A stretch of DNA of 64,000 nt from an uncultured Bacteroidales bacterium (GCA_937916355.1 CALFTM010000048.1:1-64000), one strand, 5' to 3'; positions 28,807 through 38,750 are shown, numbered from the stretch's first letter. The notes: generated from the sequence alone by a model not told the origin. Numbers and translations are program-made.

Positions 28807-29595
28807 ATGGTTGTTACGCCCAAAAAATTTTTAGGGCAGCATTTTTTGAAGGATCTAAATATTGCCCAAAACATCGCAGATAGTTTGAAAATCACCGAGC
28901 CAACGAATGTATTAGAAGTTGGTCCGGGCATGGGTGTTTTAACTCAATTCCTTCTTAAAAATCCGAAAATCAACTTAAAGGTCGTAGAATTAGACAGAGA
29001 GTCAGTCGACTACCTCAACCAGCACTTTGAAGCCCTGCATGGAAGAATCATCGCAGAGGATTTTTTGAAACTCGACCTCTCAAATTTCTTTGAAGATGAA
29101 CCTTTCTACGTAATCGGCAACTATCCATATAACATTTCCAGTCAAATATTCTTCAAGGTTTTAGAACATCGAGACAAAATCCCGATATGCTCTGGCATGA
29201 TCCAAAAGGAGGTGGCGGAAAGAATTGCTGCTGCACCCAACTGCAAAGCTTACGGGATTCTCAGTGTACTACTTCAAGCCTTTTACGATATTGAATACCT
29301 ATTCACGGTACACGAGCATGTTTTCGACCCGCCTCCGAAAGTGAAGTCTGCTGTAATCCGTATGAAAAGAAACGGAGTAAAGCGTCTGGATTGCGATGAA
29401 GCCCTATTCATCAAAGTAGTCAAAACCGCCTTCAATCAGAGACGCAAAATGCTGCGAAACTCCCTCTCGCTTTTAGTTCCAAAGGATTCTGCACTGATGT
29501 CAGAACCCGTTGCGACCAAACGACCTGAGCAGTTGAGCGTGCAAGACTTCATCTCACTGACAAACCGAGTACAAGAGGAATTACAAAAAAGTTAA
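28807..29595 (+). CDS. rsmA: 16S rRNA dimethyladenosine transferase
   Basis: 262 residues. Dimethylates two adjacent adenosines in helix 45 of 16S rRNA (A1518 and A1519 in E. coli numbering). KKFLGQHFL at the N-terminus, SAM motif VLEVGPGMGVL, and the catalytic IGNYPYNISS (NxPY) are all present; the C-terminal domain contains FDPPPKVKSAV and FNQRRKMLRNSL. First gene of a tight group with corA (3 bases away). Confidence 0.97.
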   Translation: MVVTPKKFLGQHFLKDLNIAQNIADSLKITEPTNVLEVGPGMGVLTQFLLKNPKINLKVVELDRESVDYLNQHFEALHGRIIAEDFLKLDLSNFFEDEPFYVIGNYPYNISSQIFFKVLEHRDKIPICSGMIQKEVAERIAAAPNCKAYGILSVLLQAFYDIEYLFTVHEHVFDPPPKVKSAVIRMKRNGVKRLDCDEALFIKVVKTAFNQRRKMLRNSLSLLVPKDSALMSEPVATKRPEQLSVQDFISLTNRVQEELQKS

Positions 29596-29598
29596 AAC

Positions 29599-30561
29599 AT
29601 GCAACCAAATATTCAACAAGTCAGGCTGTTCTACTTCGACAACAACCGACTAAAAATAGCAAAGGACATTGAAATCCTCAGGGAAGTGCCTCTTAGCAAT
29701 TTCGTGTGGATTGACCTTAATGATGTTGCTCCGGAAACCGAGTCCGAATTGGAGCAATTCCTTAAAATTTACATTCAAGAGGAGGAGGAAATCGAAGAGA
29801 TTGAGATGTCTTCTCGTTACATAGAGACAGCAGACACGATGGTCGCAAACTCCAATTTCCTTTTGGACACCTATGACAAAGAGCCAGTCTCTTTCATTTT
29901 AAAAAACAACATCTTGGTTTCTGTTCGAGACAATTCCAATTTGAAGTCTTTTAACGAAACTGTTAAAAAGATGTTCGCAAGCCCCCGCAACTATCCTACA
30001 GGATACCACATTTTCGTGGCACTATTGGAGACTCGTGTGGAATATGATGCGGATATGATCGAGGAGGCAAACTCTTCTATCACCAAACTTAGTAAAACCC
30101 TGACGATGGCAGAGGATGTGGACGAAGACATCCTTTTGGAAATCAAAAACATGCAGGAACGCATCATGCACCTAAGGGAAAACATCATCGACAAACAACG
30201 TGTGGTGACCAACGTATTGAAAAGCGTTCTCATGCCGGAAGAGTTGAAACCAAGACTGAACATGGTCATCAAAGACATCAACTCTCTAATCGAACACACC
30301 AAATTCGGGTTCGACCGTCTTGACTATCTCCAAGATACGTTCCTCGGTCTCGTAAACATTGAGCAGAATAAGATCATCAAAATGTTTACCCTCGTGTCCG
30401 TAATATTCCTACCGCCAACCCTCATCGCAAGTATATACGGAATGAATTTCGACTTCATACCCGAACTGCATTGGAAGTATGGATATGCGTTTTCATTGGG
30501 ACTGATGGTCATTGCTTCTGGTGTCACTCTTCTATATTTTAAAAAGAAAAACTGGTTTTAG
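29599..30561 (+). CDS. corA: CorA family magnesium transporter
   Basis: 320 residues. Large N-terminal cytoplasmic domain with long helices, two C-terminal membrane segments, and the selectivity signature YGMNF just after the first (about 273-294). Moves Mg2+, possibly Co2+ or Ni2+, as a pentamer. Starts 3 bases after rsmA and ends 40 bases before obgE. Confidence 0.93.
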   Translation: MQPNIQQVRLFYFDNNRLKIAKDIEILREVPLSNFVWIDLNDVAPETESELEQFLKIYIQEEEEIEEIEMSSRYIETADTMVANSNFLLDTYDKEPVSFILKNNILVSVRDNSNLKSFNETVKKMFASPRNYPTGYHIFVALLETRVEYDADMIEEANSSITKLSKTLTMAEDVDEDILLEIKNMQERIMHLRENIIDKQRVVTNVLKSVLMPEELKPRLNMVIKDINSLIEHTKFGFDRLDYLQDTFLGLVNIEQNKIIKMFTLVSVIFLPPTLIASIYGMNFDFIPELHWKYGYAFSLGLMVIASGVTLLYFKKKNWF

Positions 30562-30601
30562 AACTATTGAATTTCCTTAAAAACATCAACTCATACCCAT
30601 T

Positions 30602-31723
30602 ATGGCAGAAACGAATTTTGTTGATTATGTGAAAATATACTGCAGATCCGGCAAAGGTGGCTCTGGCTCTGCTCATCTCCACAGAGAAAAATACACTCCG
30701 AAGGGTGGACCGGATGGTGGCGATGGTGGTCGCGGAGGTCATGTCATTCTCCGTGGCAACAAAAACTATTGGACACTGATACACCTGAAATATGAGAAGC
30801 ACGTCTTGGCAGGAAACGGAGGAAGCGGTAGCAGTAGCAGAAGCTTTGGCGCGAATGGCGAAGACAAAATAATTGAAGTGCCATGTGGAACCGTTGTGTA
30901 TGATGCTGAAACGGGAGATTTCATTTGTGATGTCACAGAAGACAAACAAGAGGTAATCCTTTTGAAAGGAGGTCGAGGAGGTCTCGGCAATTGGCATTTT
31001 AAATCTGCCACCAACCAGACTCCCCGATATGCTCAACCGGGAGAACCAGCAGTGGAAAAGACGGTCATCATGGAGTTGAAGGTTTTGGCGGATGTCGGAT
31101 TGGTAGGATTTCCTAATGCAGGAAAATCCACTTTGCTCTCTGTCGTTTCTGCTGCTAAACCTAAAATCGCTAACTACCCTTTCACGACCCTTGAACCTAA
31201 TTTAGGGATCGTCGCCTATCGAGACCAAAAGTCTTTTGCCATGGCAGACATTCCGGGCATCATAGAAGGAGCGAGTGAGGGAAGAGGTATCGGACTTCGT
31301 TTCCTTCGTCACATCGAAAGAAACGCCATCCTCCTATTCTTGATTCCTGCTGATTCTGATGATATAAACAAAGAGTATAACATCTTGCTCAACGAGCTGA
31401 AAAACTACAACGAAGAACTTCTTCATAAACAAAGAATTTTGGGCATATCCAAATCTGATATTCTGGACGAAGAACTGATAAACGAGTTCAAGAAAGAGCT
31501 ACCAAAAGACATTCCAACCATCTTCTTCTCTTCTATAACGGGAGATGGTATAATGGAATTGAAAGACCTTATCTGGAACGAACTCAGCAAAGACATTGAT
31601 CGTCACATGACGCTGACACACCGTCCGATGGAAATCGACTCTCCTTTGGATGATGAGGAAATCGATTTTATTGATGATGAAGATGAAGAGTATGATATAG
31701 AAGTCGACTGGGAAGAGGAATAG
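30602..31723 (+). CDS. obgE: Obg-family GTPase, no OCT domain
   Basis: 373 residues. Glycine-rich N-terminal Obg fold ([14 protein letters not shown]), then the G domain with Walker [10 protein letters not shown], switch [16 protein letters not shown] and SKSDIL (NKxD variant). Acts in 50S ribosome maturation and stress control. The C-terminal OCT domain of some Obg proteins is absent; instead there is a highly acidic tail (about 345-373). Last in the rsmA group. Confidence 0.95.
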   Translation: MAETNFVDYVKIYCRSGKGGSGSAHLHREKYTPKGGPDGGDGGRGGHVILRGNKNYWTLIHLKYEKHVLAGNGGSGSSSRSFGANGEDKIIEVPCGTVVYDAETGDFICDVTEDKQEVILLKGGRGGLGNWHFKSATNQTPRYAQPGEPAVEKTVIMELKVLADVGLVGFPNAGKSTLLSVVSAAKPKIANYPFTTLEPNLGIVAYRDQKSFAMADIPGIIEGASEGRGIGLRFLRHIERNAILLFLIPADSDDINKEYNILLNELKNYNEELLHKQRILGISKSDILDEELINEFKKELPKDIPTIFFSSITGDGIMELKDLIWNELSKDIDRHMTLTHRPMEIDSPLDDEEIDFIDDEDEEYDIEVDWEEE

Positions 31724-31777
31724 CCTCAACCCAGCCGACCCTTTCTCGTCGTCCAAGCCACAACAGGCATGGACGAT

Positions 31778-32107
31778 TTACTTTTTAATCAAGCCCTCTA
31801 TCGCCTCCACCAACTCGCCATGCATTGGCACACCAACCCGACGACGAATATTGCCGTCAATATCGACAAAGAAAAGTGTCGGAACCGATTGAATCCTTGC
31901 AACAGACGCAAGCGAGGTGTTTTTCTCGACATTGACCTTCAAAATCTTCACCCTGCCTTCATAAATTTTCGCCATCTGCTCAACCATTGGAGACAAACTC
32001 TTGCATGGACCACACCATGATGCATAAAAATCTATGACAACAGGCACTTTCCCCGTAAAATCATAGCCCCTCAAATAAGGTAAGTAAGCACTAATATTTT
32101 CCATCAT
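31778..32107 (-). CDS. Thioredoxin
   Basis: 109 residues, cytoplasmic (no signal). Active site WCGPC in YASWCGPCKSLSP, plus the cis-proline in SVPTLFFVD. Reduces protein disulfides. Converges on obgE, with 54 bases between the stops. The 345-base gap upstream contains the aminotransferase terminator. Which thioredoxin of the organism it is cannot be told. Confidence 0.93.
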   Translation of the reverse strand: MMENISAYLPYLRGYDFTGKVPVVIDFYASWCGPCKSLSPMVEQMAKIYEGRVKILKVNVEKNTSLASVARIQSVPTLFFVDIDGNIRRRVGVPMHGELVEAIEGLIKK

Positions 32108-32452
32108 TCTAATTTTAAGTTGTTATCTAATCGTCTGTAAAAATACATCAAAACAAACATCCACTAAAAGGATTTAATCTTATTTATTATTTTTTAACGG
32201 CTCATTAAATCTTTTTTTGGAAACCTAATATGCAAAAGGGAGATATAAAATATCCGATATGAGATTTAACTTCATTAACAGACAAAATATTTTGATCAAA
32301 AAAAAAAACAATGCTCATCACAACCGAAAATCATTTCTATCATATAAACTTCACAAAACCTCTTTATAAAAAGAGAAACGATGGGAGATCGGCTTCTTAA
32401 CCAACCTTCCCATCGTCTCTCTTCTAACTGGGAATGACAATCCCGTTAGATA
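32108..32452. other. 345-base intergenic region
   Basis: Holds the terminator of the aminotransferase gene (32379-32415) and a second small inverted repeat (AACTGGGA/TCCCGTT, 32427-32447). The remainder is AT-rich with no recognised gene; the thioredoxin promoter was not identified. Confidence 0.6.
32374..32420 (-). terminator. Terminator of the aminotransferase gene
   Basis: CGATGGGA (32379-32386) pairs with TCCCATCG (32408-32415), extended by AAGAGA/TCTCTT. On the minus strand it is followed by a T-rich tract (TTTCTCTTTTTAT). Confidence 0.7.
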
Positions 32453-33748
32453 TTAATTCTCTTTTGCAAACTCCGCCAACCGTTGATCTAAATCGTCATA
32501 CTGGTTGTCTTGAATGAAAGAGGTACAAACTCGAAGACCTTGTTGTCTACTTCCTGTCGTATCCAAACTGATTGCACTGATACCATAGAACAACAATTTG
32601 TACATCAATTCACCTCCTGTCAAATCCTTGTAACCTACCGTAAAGTAGAATCCATCTCCAATAGATTGATCAATATCTTTATCGTACACGATATGGAATC
32701 CATGCTTTTCAAAGATGGCCTTCATCTTCTTCGCACGATTACCATACTCTCGAACCGTTTCAAGGAAATTATACTCTCCGTCACATGCAGCCTTGAACAT
32801 TGCCGCCAAAGCATATTGCGCAGAATGAGAAGTACCCGAAGAGAGTACATAAAGGATTCTATTCACGAACACTGTACCAAACTCACCCACTCCATAACGA
32901 GCTGCCAAATCCTCATAGAAACGATGGAACATCTTGTCAGACATCGCCACCACTCCAATTCTCTGACCGGCATAACTGAATGCTTTTGAACCTGAAATCA
33001 AAAGGATGTAATTGTCCGTATATTTCGCAACTGTCGGCTGGAAAGGTGCTTGAAAAGGCTTACTCAAATCACGGCGGAAATCCATCGCGAAATAAGCCAA
33101 ATCCTCCATCACGATTGTATCGTATTTCGTTGCTAATTCGCCAATCCCTTTCAACTCATCTTCCGTCAAACAAAACCATGAAGGATTGTTCGGATTTGAA
33201 TAGATGATATTGCAGATATTTCCTTTTTTCAAATAGGATTCAACTTTCTCAATCAATTTCTCTCCACGATACTCATACATATCGAAAGACTCATATTTCA
33301 ACCCCAAAACAACCAATTGGGTCTTCTGCACAGGAAATCCCGGATCAATGAACAACACCGTATCCTTCCCCTTTTTCGCCTGACCAGAAACCAAGAAGGA
33401 GGCATAAGTACCTTGCATAGAACCAGACACCGGAACACAACTTTCAGGCTTCACATCCACATCAATGAACGCTTTCACAAAACGAGACGCCTGCTCTTTC
33501 AAATCAGGATGTCCGTCCAACATTGGATATTTTGATGCGACACCTTTTTGCAAAGCTTCAATTTCCGCCTTAGTTCCAATCTGGTCGGGGGCAAAACCCG
33601 GCACACCCATCTCCATGCGAACATATTTCTCACCTGTCTGGGCTTCTACTTTGTTTGCAATTGTAACCACCTCTCTGATTGTCGCCTTATTGAAATCTGG
33701 CAAATTCATTCCGTCAATCACGGACTTCACAATATCTTTATCTATCAT
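32453..33748 (-). CDS. PLP-dependent aminotransferase, class I/II
   Basis: 431 residues. Fold-type I transaminase: the Schiff-base lysine lies in ISGSKAFSYAGQRIG, the cofactor-binding asparagine in YSNPNNPSW, and the aspartate/tyrosine in MEDLAYFAM. Likely acts on aspartate, alanine or an aromatic amino acid. It is the last of a minus-strand run (nfnA, nfnB, iorB, DUF4293, GNAT) separated from GNAT by 30 bases; the iorB neighbour makes an aromatic substrate attractive, but this is inference. Confidence 0.9.
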   Translation of the reverse strand: MIDKDIVKSVIDGMNLPDFNKATIREVVTIANKVEAQTGEKYVRMEMGVPGFAPDQIGTKAEIEALQKGVASKYPMLDGHPDLKEQASRFVKAFIDVDVKPESCVPVSGSMQGTYASFLVSGQAKKGKDTVLFIDPGFPVQKTQLVVLGLKYESFDMYEYRGEKLIEKVESYLKKGNICNIIYSNPNNPSWFCLTEDELKGIGELATKYDTIVMEDLAYFAMDFRRDLSKPFQAPFQPTVAKYTDNYILLISGSKAFSYAGQRIGVVAMSDKMFHRFYEDLAARYGVGEFGTVFVNRILYVLSSGTSHSAQYALAAMFKAACDGEYNFLETVREYGNRAKKMKAIFEKHGFHIVYDKDIDQSIGDGFYFTVGYKDLTGGELMYKLLFYGISAISLDTTGSRQQGLRVCTSFIQDNQYDDLDQRLAEFAKEN

Positions 33749-33778
33749 ATCAATGGTATTTTTTTAGAATCGTTTCTC

Positions 33779-34294
33779 TCATTCAATTTTTTGATACAAA
33801 AAACAATTTTCCCATGAGCCATTACAAAACCAATCTTTTAACAAAGCGACCTCTGAAAAGCCGGCACCCGAAAAAAGATTTCTGGAGACTTCATTATCTT
33901 CCCCCACATAGGCATATAACTGATGGAAATGCAAATGATTGAACACATAGTCCGAAAGCAATTTCAAAGCCTCCTTCCCATAATGGTTACCTTGGTGTGC
34001 GACATCTACAAGAATCGCCACCTCCGCCCGCCTCGAACGAGGGTCGTAATCGAATAGGTCGACACAACCAACCGTGGCAGAACCATCCACCAAATCAATC
34101 ATCAACCTCATCTGTCCCATCGTGAAAACATCACCAGCAGTCTCAATAAACTTCTCCAAATGGTAATGAGAATAAGGAGACACAGGGTTGCCAAAACGCC
34201 ACAAAGATGTGTCATTCTCCCAACAATAGAGCAAATCGGCATCCATCGGCTCTACCGCACGCAACAAGACCAAATCTCCCTTTAACAACATCAT
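33779..34294 (-). CDS. GNAT family N-acetyltransferase
   Basis: 171 residues. RimJ/RimL-like GNAT fold: N-terminal LVLLRAVEPMDADLLY, a central beta strand with VGCVDLFDYDPRSRRAEVAILVD, and the acetyl-CoA motif HQGNHYGKEAL. Substrate unknown. Starts directly after the stop of DUF4293 (TAA then ATG), so the two are coupled. Confidence 0.9.
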   Translation of the reverse strand: MMLLKGDLVLLRAVEPMDADLLYCWENDTSLWRFGNPVSPYSHYHLEKFIETAGDVFTMGQMRLMIDLVDGSATVGCVDLFDYDPRSRRAEVAILVDVAHQGNHYGKEALKLLSDYVFNHLHFHQLYAYVGEDNEVSRNLFSGAGFSEVALLKDWFCNGSWENCFLYQKIE

Positions 34295-34777
34295 TTAACG
34301 TATGCGATCCAACGAACGGACTAACGCCTCATCACTTCCTATCGCACGTACCGCCAAATAGGTTAATATCATATTAAATAGAGGGAAGATCAACGGAACA
34401 GAATAACTCAACAACACATCATCTCTCGAAATTTCTATAGAAGAAAAGGCAGTCCATGAAAACAAGAAAAATAGTGGATAGATTCCCAAATTCAAAAGAA
34501 TGTTCAAAACATTAAACCTCATTTGGAACACCCTATTTTTGTATAAAAAGATTCCAATCACATTCACCAATAATATCAATGCGACAAGAATCATCATTGT
34601 AAACGAATATGCCACATACGACGATGATGAACCATCAGCCAACTCTTTTTCCAAACCTAAGGCGGTAAATGAATACAAATCTCCGTTCACTTGAAAATTC
34701 GCCATAGGAAGAAAAAACAACAATACGGTCAACACAAAAGTAACAGACAAATAGAGTGTCTGGATACGTTGCAACAT
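34295..34777 (-). CDS. DUF4293 family membrane protein
   Basis: 160 residues with four membrane segments. MLQRIQTLYLSV at the start and 'LAVRAIGSDEALVRSLDRIR' at the end are typical of this Bacteroidetes-only family. Inner membrane; function unknown. Immediately followed by the GNAT gene. Confidence 0.9.
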   Translation of the reverse strand: MLQRIQTLYLSVTFVLTVLLFFLPMANFQVNGDLYSFTALGLEKELADGSSSSYVAYSFTMMILVALILLVNVIGIFLYKNRVFQMRFNVLNILLNLGIYPLFFLFSWTAFSSIEISRDDVLLSYSVPLIFPLFNMILTYLAVRAIGSDEALVRSLDRIR

Positions 34778-34796
34778 TTTTTCTGTATTTTTAAAA

Positions 34797-35378
34797 TTAT
34801 TTCATACCCTTAGAAGCCTCTTCACCTGCAGCAAGAGCCTTCAAATTAAGATTCACCACCTCGTCTCCCTTTCTACCGAAAATAGAACGAATACCGTCTT
34901 CAATGATAGAAGAAGGGAGTCCTAAAAACGGAAGAGAAGCCCCCAACATCACAATATTAGAGACACGAGGAGACCCCACCTCTTTGGCGATGGAATCCAC
35001 ATCTATGATCACATTATTCTTCACTTTCTTCACTTCCGCAAGAACCTCTTCGATTGCAGGATAATCAGGAATGTTGATCAACGGAGTGCTGTTCGTCACA
35101 ACACAACCATCTTTTTTCAGATACGGCAAATAGCGAAGTGCCTCCATTGGCTCTAAAGAGATAATCAAATCAGCAGAGCCTAATCCGATAAGGTCGGAAG
35201 CGATTGGCTGGTCTGAAATACGGAGTGCAGACATCACATCACCACCGCGCTGACTCATTCCGTGAACCTCTGATTGTTTCATGTACAAATTATTCTCAAC
35301 TGCAGATTTACCAATTACCGCAGCGATGGACAATATACCTTGTCCTCCTACACCAGATAAAATTATATCAGTCTTCAT
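34797..35378 (-). CDS. iorB: Indolepyruvate:ferredoxin oxidoreductase beta-type subunit
   Basis: 193 residues. The gamma-domain fold of 2-oxoacid:acceptor oxidoreductases: LSGVGGQGILSIAAVIG and EVHGMSQRGGDVMSALR are diagnostic. In the enzyme it pairs with IorA (TPP and Fe-S) to oxidise aryl pyruvates to acyl-CoA with reduced ferredoxin. No iorA is in the window; its place upstream is taken by the NfnB-like gene. Intergenic gap 33 bases. Confidence 0.9.
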   Translation of the reverse strand: MKTDIILSGVGGQGILSIAAVIGKSAVENNLYMKQSEVHGMSQRGGDVMSALRISDQPIASDLIGLGSADLIISLEPMEALRYLPYLKKDGCVVTNSTPLINIPDYPAIEEVLAEVKKVKNNVIIDVDSIAKEVGSPRVSNIVMLGASLPFLGLPSSIIEDGIRSIFGRKGDEVVNLNLKALAAGEEASKGMK

Positions 35379-35411
35379 ATTTATAATCTAAAAGTTATTT
35401 TTTACTTATTA

Positions 35412-36860
35412 CTATTTTGAAAGATATTCGTCCATTGCCTTAGCTGCAGCCCGACCATCACCCATCGCCAATATCACAGTAGCTCCACCACGCACGATGT
35501 CGCCTCCTGCAAAAATGGTAGGAATCGAACTTTGCATATCTTCATTTACTTCAATCGTTCCTTTTCTGCCTACAGCCAAACCTTCGATGGAGTTAGGAAC
35601 AATAGGGTTTGGATAGACACCTATACTTACAATCGCCTGATCGATGGCAATCTCCTCTATCGCACCGGGAACCGGCACTGGTCTTCTTCGTCCTGAAGCG
35701 TCAGGTTCTCCCAATTCCATGCGTTGCAATTTCACTCCGACAAGATTTCCCTTTTCATCTCCCACATATTCCACAGGGTCGTGAAGCATCAAAAACTCAA
35801 CACCCTCCTCTTTGGCGTGTTTCACCTCCTCCGCACGTGCCGGCATTTCATTCTCAGACCTACGGTAGATGATGATTGCACGTTCAGCACCGAGTCTCAG
35901 GGCAGTACGAACGGAGTCCATGGCAGTATTTCCACCACCCATCACAGCCACAACTTTTCCTTTATGAATTGGAGTATCACTCTCCTCGCTGTAGGCTTGC
36001 ATCAGATTGACACGGGTAAGATACTCATTTGAAGACAAAACGCCCACCAAATTTTCTCCCTTGATTTTCATGAAACGTGGAAGACCAGCACCACTTGCAA
36101 CAAAAACACCGGCATAACCTTGCTCTTTCAAATCTTCCACTGAGAGTGTTTTTCCGATGATGCAATCTTTGACAAACTCAACTCCCATTTTGGAAAGGTT
36201 CTCAATCTCCACATCCACAATAGCATTCGGAAGGCGGAACTCCGGAATTCCGTATTTCAAGACACCTCCAATTTCATGCAATGCTTCAAAAACGGTAACG
36301 TCATACCCTTTTTTCGCCATGTCACCAGCAAACGAAAGTCCCGCAGGTCCCGATCCGACCACAGCAACCTTCTTTCCATTCTTAGTGGCAACCTCTGGTA
36401 CTGAAATTTGTCCGCTCTCACGTTCATAATCCGCAGCGAATCGTTCCAAATAACCAATGGCAACAGGCTCTTTCTCCAATTTGATTTTGTAGAAACACTG
36501 AGACTCGCACTGCTTCTCTTGAGGACATACACGTCCGCACACTGCAGGAAGCGCACTGGTCTCCTTCAATACCTTTGCTGCCTCAAGGAACTCACCACGT
36601 TCGATGTTTTTGATAAAACCCGGGATGTTGATTGAGACAGGGCAACCTGTCATACAAGTAGGATTCGGGCAGTCCAAACAACGTTTCGCCTCTTGCAAAG
36701 CTTGCTCGGCTGTCAGTCCCTGATTCACCTCCTCCCTCGTCTTCGCGCGAGACTTCGGATCCAACTCGTTCATCTGTACACGAGAAATCTCAATACGGTC
36801 TTTATTTTTGAATGACTTGCGAAGTTCTTCTCTCCAAGCCACATTTCTATCTTCTGCCAT
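35412..36860 (-). CDS. nfnB: NADPH-dependent oxidoreductase, NfnB/GltD-like
   Basis: 482 residues from ATG 36860 (MAEDRNVAWREEL); the in-frame extension to 36938 overlaps the previous gene and is rejected. N-terminal Fe-S cysteines CLDCPNPTCMTGCP and CGRVCPQEKQCESQC bind two [4Fe-4S]; VVGSGPAGLSFAG binds FAD; VMGGGNTAMDSVRTALRLG binds NADPH. It is the large subunit of a transhydrogenase or the GOGAT small subunit. The NfnA gene just upstream, 28 bases away, favours the electron-bifurcating Nfn complex (ferredoxin + NADH <-> NADPH). Confidence 0.9.
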   Translation of the reverse strand: MAEDRNVAWREELRKSFKNKDRIEISRVQMNELDPKSRAKTREEVNQGLTAEQALQEAKRCLDCPNPTCMTGCPVSINIPGFIKNIERGEFLEAAKVLKETSALPAVCGRVCPQEKQCESQCFYKIKLEKEPVAIGYLERFAADYERESGQISVPEVATKNGKKVAVVGSGPAGLSFAGDMAKKGYDVTVFEALHEIGGVLKYGIPEFRLPNAIVDVEIENLSKMGVEFVKDCIIGKTLSVEDLKEQGYAGVFVASGAGLPRFMKIKGENLVGVLSSNEYLTRVNLMQAYSEESDTPIHKGKVVAVMGGGNTAMDSVRTALRLGAERAIIIYRRSENEMPARAEEVKHAKEEGVEFLMLHDPVEYVGDEKGNLVGVKLQRMELGEPDASGRRRPVPVPGAIEEIAIDQAIVSIGVYPNPIVPNSIEGLAVGRKGTIEVNEDMQSSIPTIFAGGDIVRGGATVILAMGDGRAAAKAMDEYLSK

Positions 36861-36888
36861 TATCGTCCTTTTTTCAATGTTAGAACTA

Positions 36889-37707
36889 TCATTCTCTGAT
36901 TTTATACAAATCAGACTTCTCTTCTTCTCTATACGCACCCATTCTCATCAGCATCTCGTCAAAATCAACCTGATGCGCATCAAACTCTGGCCCATCGACA
37001 CAGACAAACTTGGTCTCGCCCCCAACTGTGATACGGCAAGCTCCGCACATTCCTGTTCCATCGACCATGATTGTGTTCAAAGATGCGACCGTAGGTATGT
37101 TATATTTTGCAGTGAGCAAGGAGACAAACTTCATCATAATCGCCGGGCCGATGGTTACGCAAAGATCCACCTTTTCACGGTTGATGATCTCTTCCACTCC
37201 ATTTGTCACAAGACCTTTCTTTCCATACGAGCCATCATCCGTCATAATCACCACTTCGTCAGAATATTTTCGCATCTGCTCTTCCATGATGATAAGATCT
37301 TTCGTCCTTGCAGCCAAAACTGTTATAACCTTATTGCCGGCCTTCTTCAATGCCTCAACAATCGGCAACAATGGAGCGACACCAACACCACCACCAGCAC
37401 ACACCACCGTTCCAAAATTCTCTATGTGAGTAGCTTTCCCTAAAGGACCAACAACATCAAGGATCTCATCCCCGACATTCATTTCACAAAGTTTGGTTGA
37501 AGAGACTCCAACTTTCTGGCAAACCAACGTGATAGTACCTTTTTCCGTATCTGCACCTGCAATCGTAAGTGGGATTCTCTCCCCCTTTTCCCAAATACGG
37601 ACGATTACGAAGTGACCAGCCTTCCTCGACTTGGCAATCAGAGGAGCTTCGACCTCCAACATTACCACATTCTCAGAAAAATGCTCCTTTCTTACAATTT
37701 TATTCAT
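36889..37707 (-). CDS. nfnA: Ferredoxin:NADP reductase-like subunit, NfnA/SudB-type
   Basis: 272 residues. Ferredoxin-reductase fold: FAD domain with 'KAGHFVIVRIWEKGERIPLTI', NAD domain with VCAGGGVGVAPLLPI, and a C-terminal [2Fe-2S] loop DGTGMCGACRITVGG...FVC. With the next gene it forms the NfnAB electron-bifurcating transhydrogenase, in the cytoplasm. A minus-strand -7 box (TAATTTTG) lies at 37755-37748, at the very edge of the duplicated block. Confidence 0.9.
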   Translation of the reverse strand: MNKIVRKEHFSENVVMLEVEAPLIAKSRKAGHFVIVRIWEKGERIPLTIAGADTEKGTITLVCQKVGVSSTKLCEMNVGDEILDVVGPLGKATHIENFGTVVCAGGGVGVAPLLPIVEALKKAGNKVITVLAARTKDLIIMEEQMRKYSDEVVIMTDDGSYGKKGLVTNGVEEIINREKVDLCVTIGPAIMMKFVSLLTAKYNIPTVASLNTIMVDGTGMCGACRITVGGETKFVCVDGPEFDAHQVDFDEMLMRMGAYREEEKSDLYKIRE

Positions 37708-37747
37708 ATTATTTTTTTCTAAAAATCCTTTAACATTATCGTAACCG

Positions 37748-38530
37748 CAAAATTACTAATTTTAAATGACTACTAACGCTTTATCTTCAAAAAAAACTTC
37801 TTAATTTCAATTTTCTCCTATCGGGGTCTCGTTTCTCAGACAAATCCTCTCTTTTTTCAACCAAACCTAAGATTTAAAATATTTATTTTTTTATCTATCT
37901 TTGTATTCCAATTCATCGTTTGGATTATACACAACAAATATCAACCAATTGTTACAATTAGAAATGAAATTAAAAGAGTACATAAAAGAAAAAAAAGAAC
38001 ATAAGCACTCAGAAACTTTTTTTTGTCACAAAAAACCCAGTAGCAAGGGTTTCTTTAACTTGTGTGCAATCTTTTTTCTCGGCATTCCTTTCATTATCGT
38101 TTACCTCTCTTCAAAAAATGGAGATTTCAATTTCTCCTTCGCAGAGATTTTTTTTCTTATTTTTCTTGCATTGGCATACATATCTCAGTTCTATCTTTTA
38201 ATTTTCGAATGGCCTGCATTCCTCTACACAACTGACTCACAACTTGTCGTATGGGATAATTTTTTCAAAAAGCGATCCATAGAAAAAAATCAAATCAAGA
38301 AAGCGTATGTTTTCGACGACAGACATCCTTCTTCTACTAAGCTAAAAAACATCTTACGATTGGAACTGAACGATGGTAATTTTTTTGATGTTTGTTTAGA
38401 ATCTGTAAGGGAAAAGAATGAGGCAGCCGCAATGGTCATAATCTCCGCCTTACGTTGTCCATACGAGTCTGAATACGAACAAAAAACAATCACCAAACTG
38501 GATGATGAAGACAAAGAAATCCTAAAGAAA
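37748..38530. repeat. Direct repeat, copy 1
   Basis: About 780 bases, repeated nearly exactly 1000 bases further on (38751-39530). Differences are a few single-base changes and A-run length changes. It contains the nfnA -7 box, the plus-strand promoter and the first ~190 codons of the downstream gene. Confidence 0.9.
37896..37903 (+). promoter_or_regulatory. -7 box of duplicated gene, copy 1
   Basis: TATCTTTG, 60 bases before the ATG at 37964. An in-frame TTG overlaps this box and is rejected as a start codon. Confidence 0.55.
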
Positions 38531-38695
38531 GAGAAAAAACAATATAATTTAACCCTCATATTAGCATGCGTATATTATGTAATACTTTTCTGCTTTCAAT
38601 GGAAATATCAGTTTTTTGATGAGGAAACGATGGATTATGCTATTTACGCACCTGTCTTTGCTTGCCTCATCTACATCTTTGTTAAAAATTATTGA
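37964..38695 (+). CDS. PH-like membrane protein, copy 1 of tandem pair
   Basis: 243 residues from ATG 37964 (MKLKEYIKEKKEHKH). Two membrane segments at about 32-76, then a beta-rich region (QLVVWDNFFKKRSIEKNQIKKAYV...NILRLELNDGNFFDV) like the bacterial PH fold, a charged coiled-coil stretch (DDEDKEILKKEKK), and two more hydrophobic segments at the C-terminus. Residues up to ~EYEQK are nearly identical to the second copy; beyond that the tails diverge. Function unknown. Confidence 0.75.
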   Translation: MKLKEYIKEKKEHKHSETFFCHKKPSSKGFFNLCAIFFLGIPFIIVYLSSKNGDFNFSFAEIFFLIFLALAYISQFYLLIFEWPAFLYTTDSQLVVWDNFFKKRSIEKNQIKKAYVFDDRHPSSTKLKNILRLELNDGNFFDVCLESVREKNEAAAMVIISALRCPYESEYEQKTITKLDDEDKEILKKEKKQYNLTLILACVYYVILFCFQWKYQFFDEETMDYAIYAPVFACLIYIFVKNY

Positions 38696-38725
38696 GTTCT
38701 ATAAATTCATTTCGAGTAGATTGCA

Positions 38726-38750
38726 GAGAGAGAGACAGACAGACAGACAG
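38726..38750. repeat. Short GACA microsatellite between the two copies
   Basis: A run of GA followed by (GACA)n ends precisely where the second duplicated block begins (38751). It may mark a recombination or replication-slippage junction. Confidence 0.6.
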
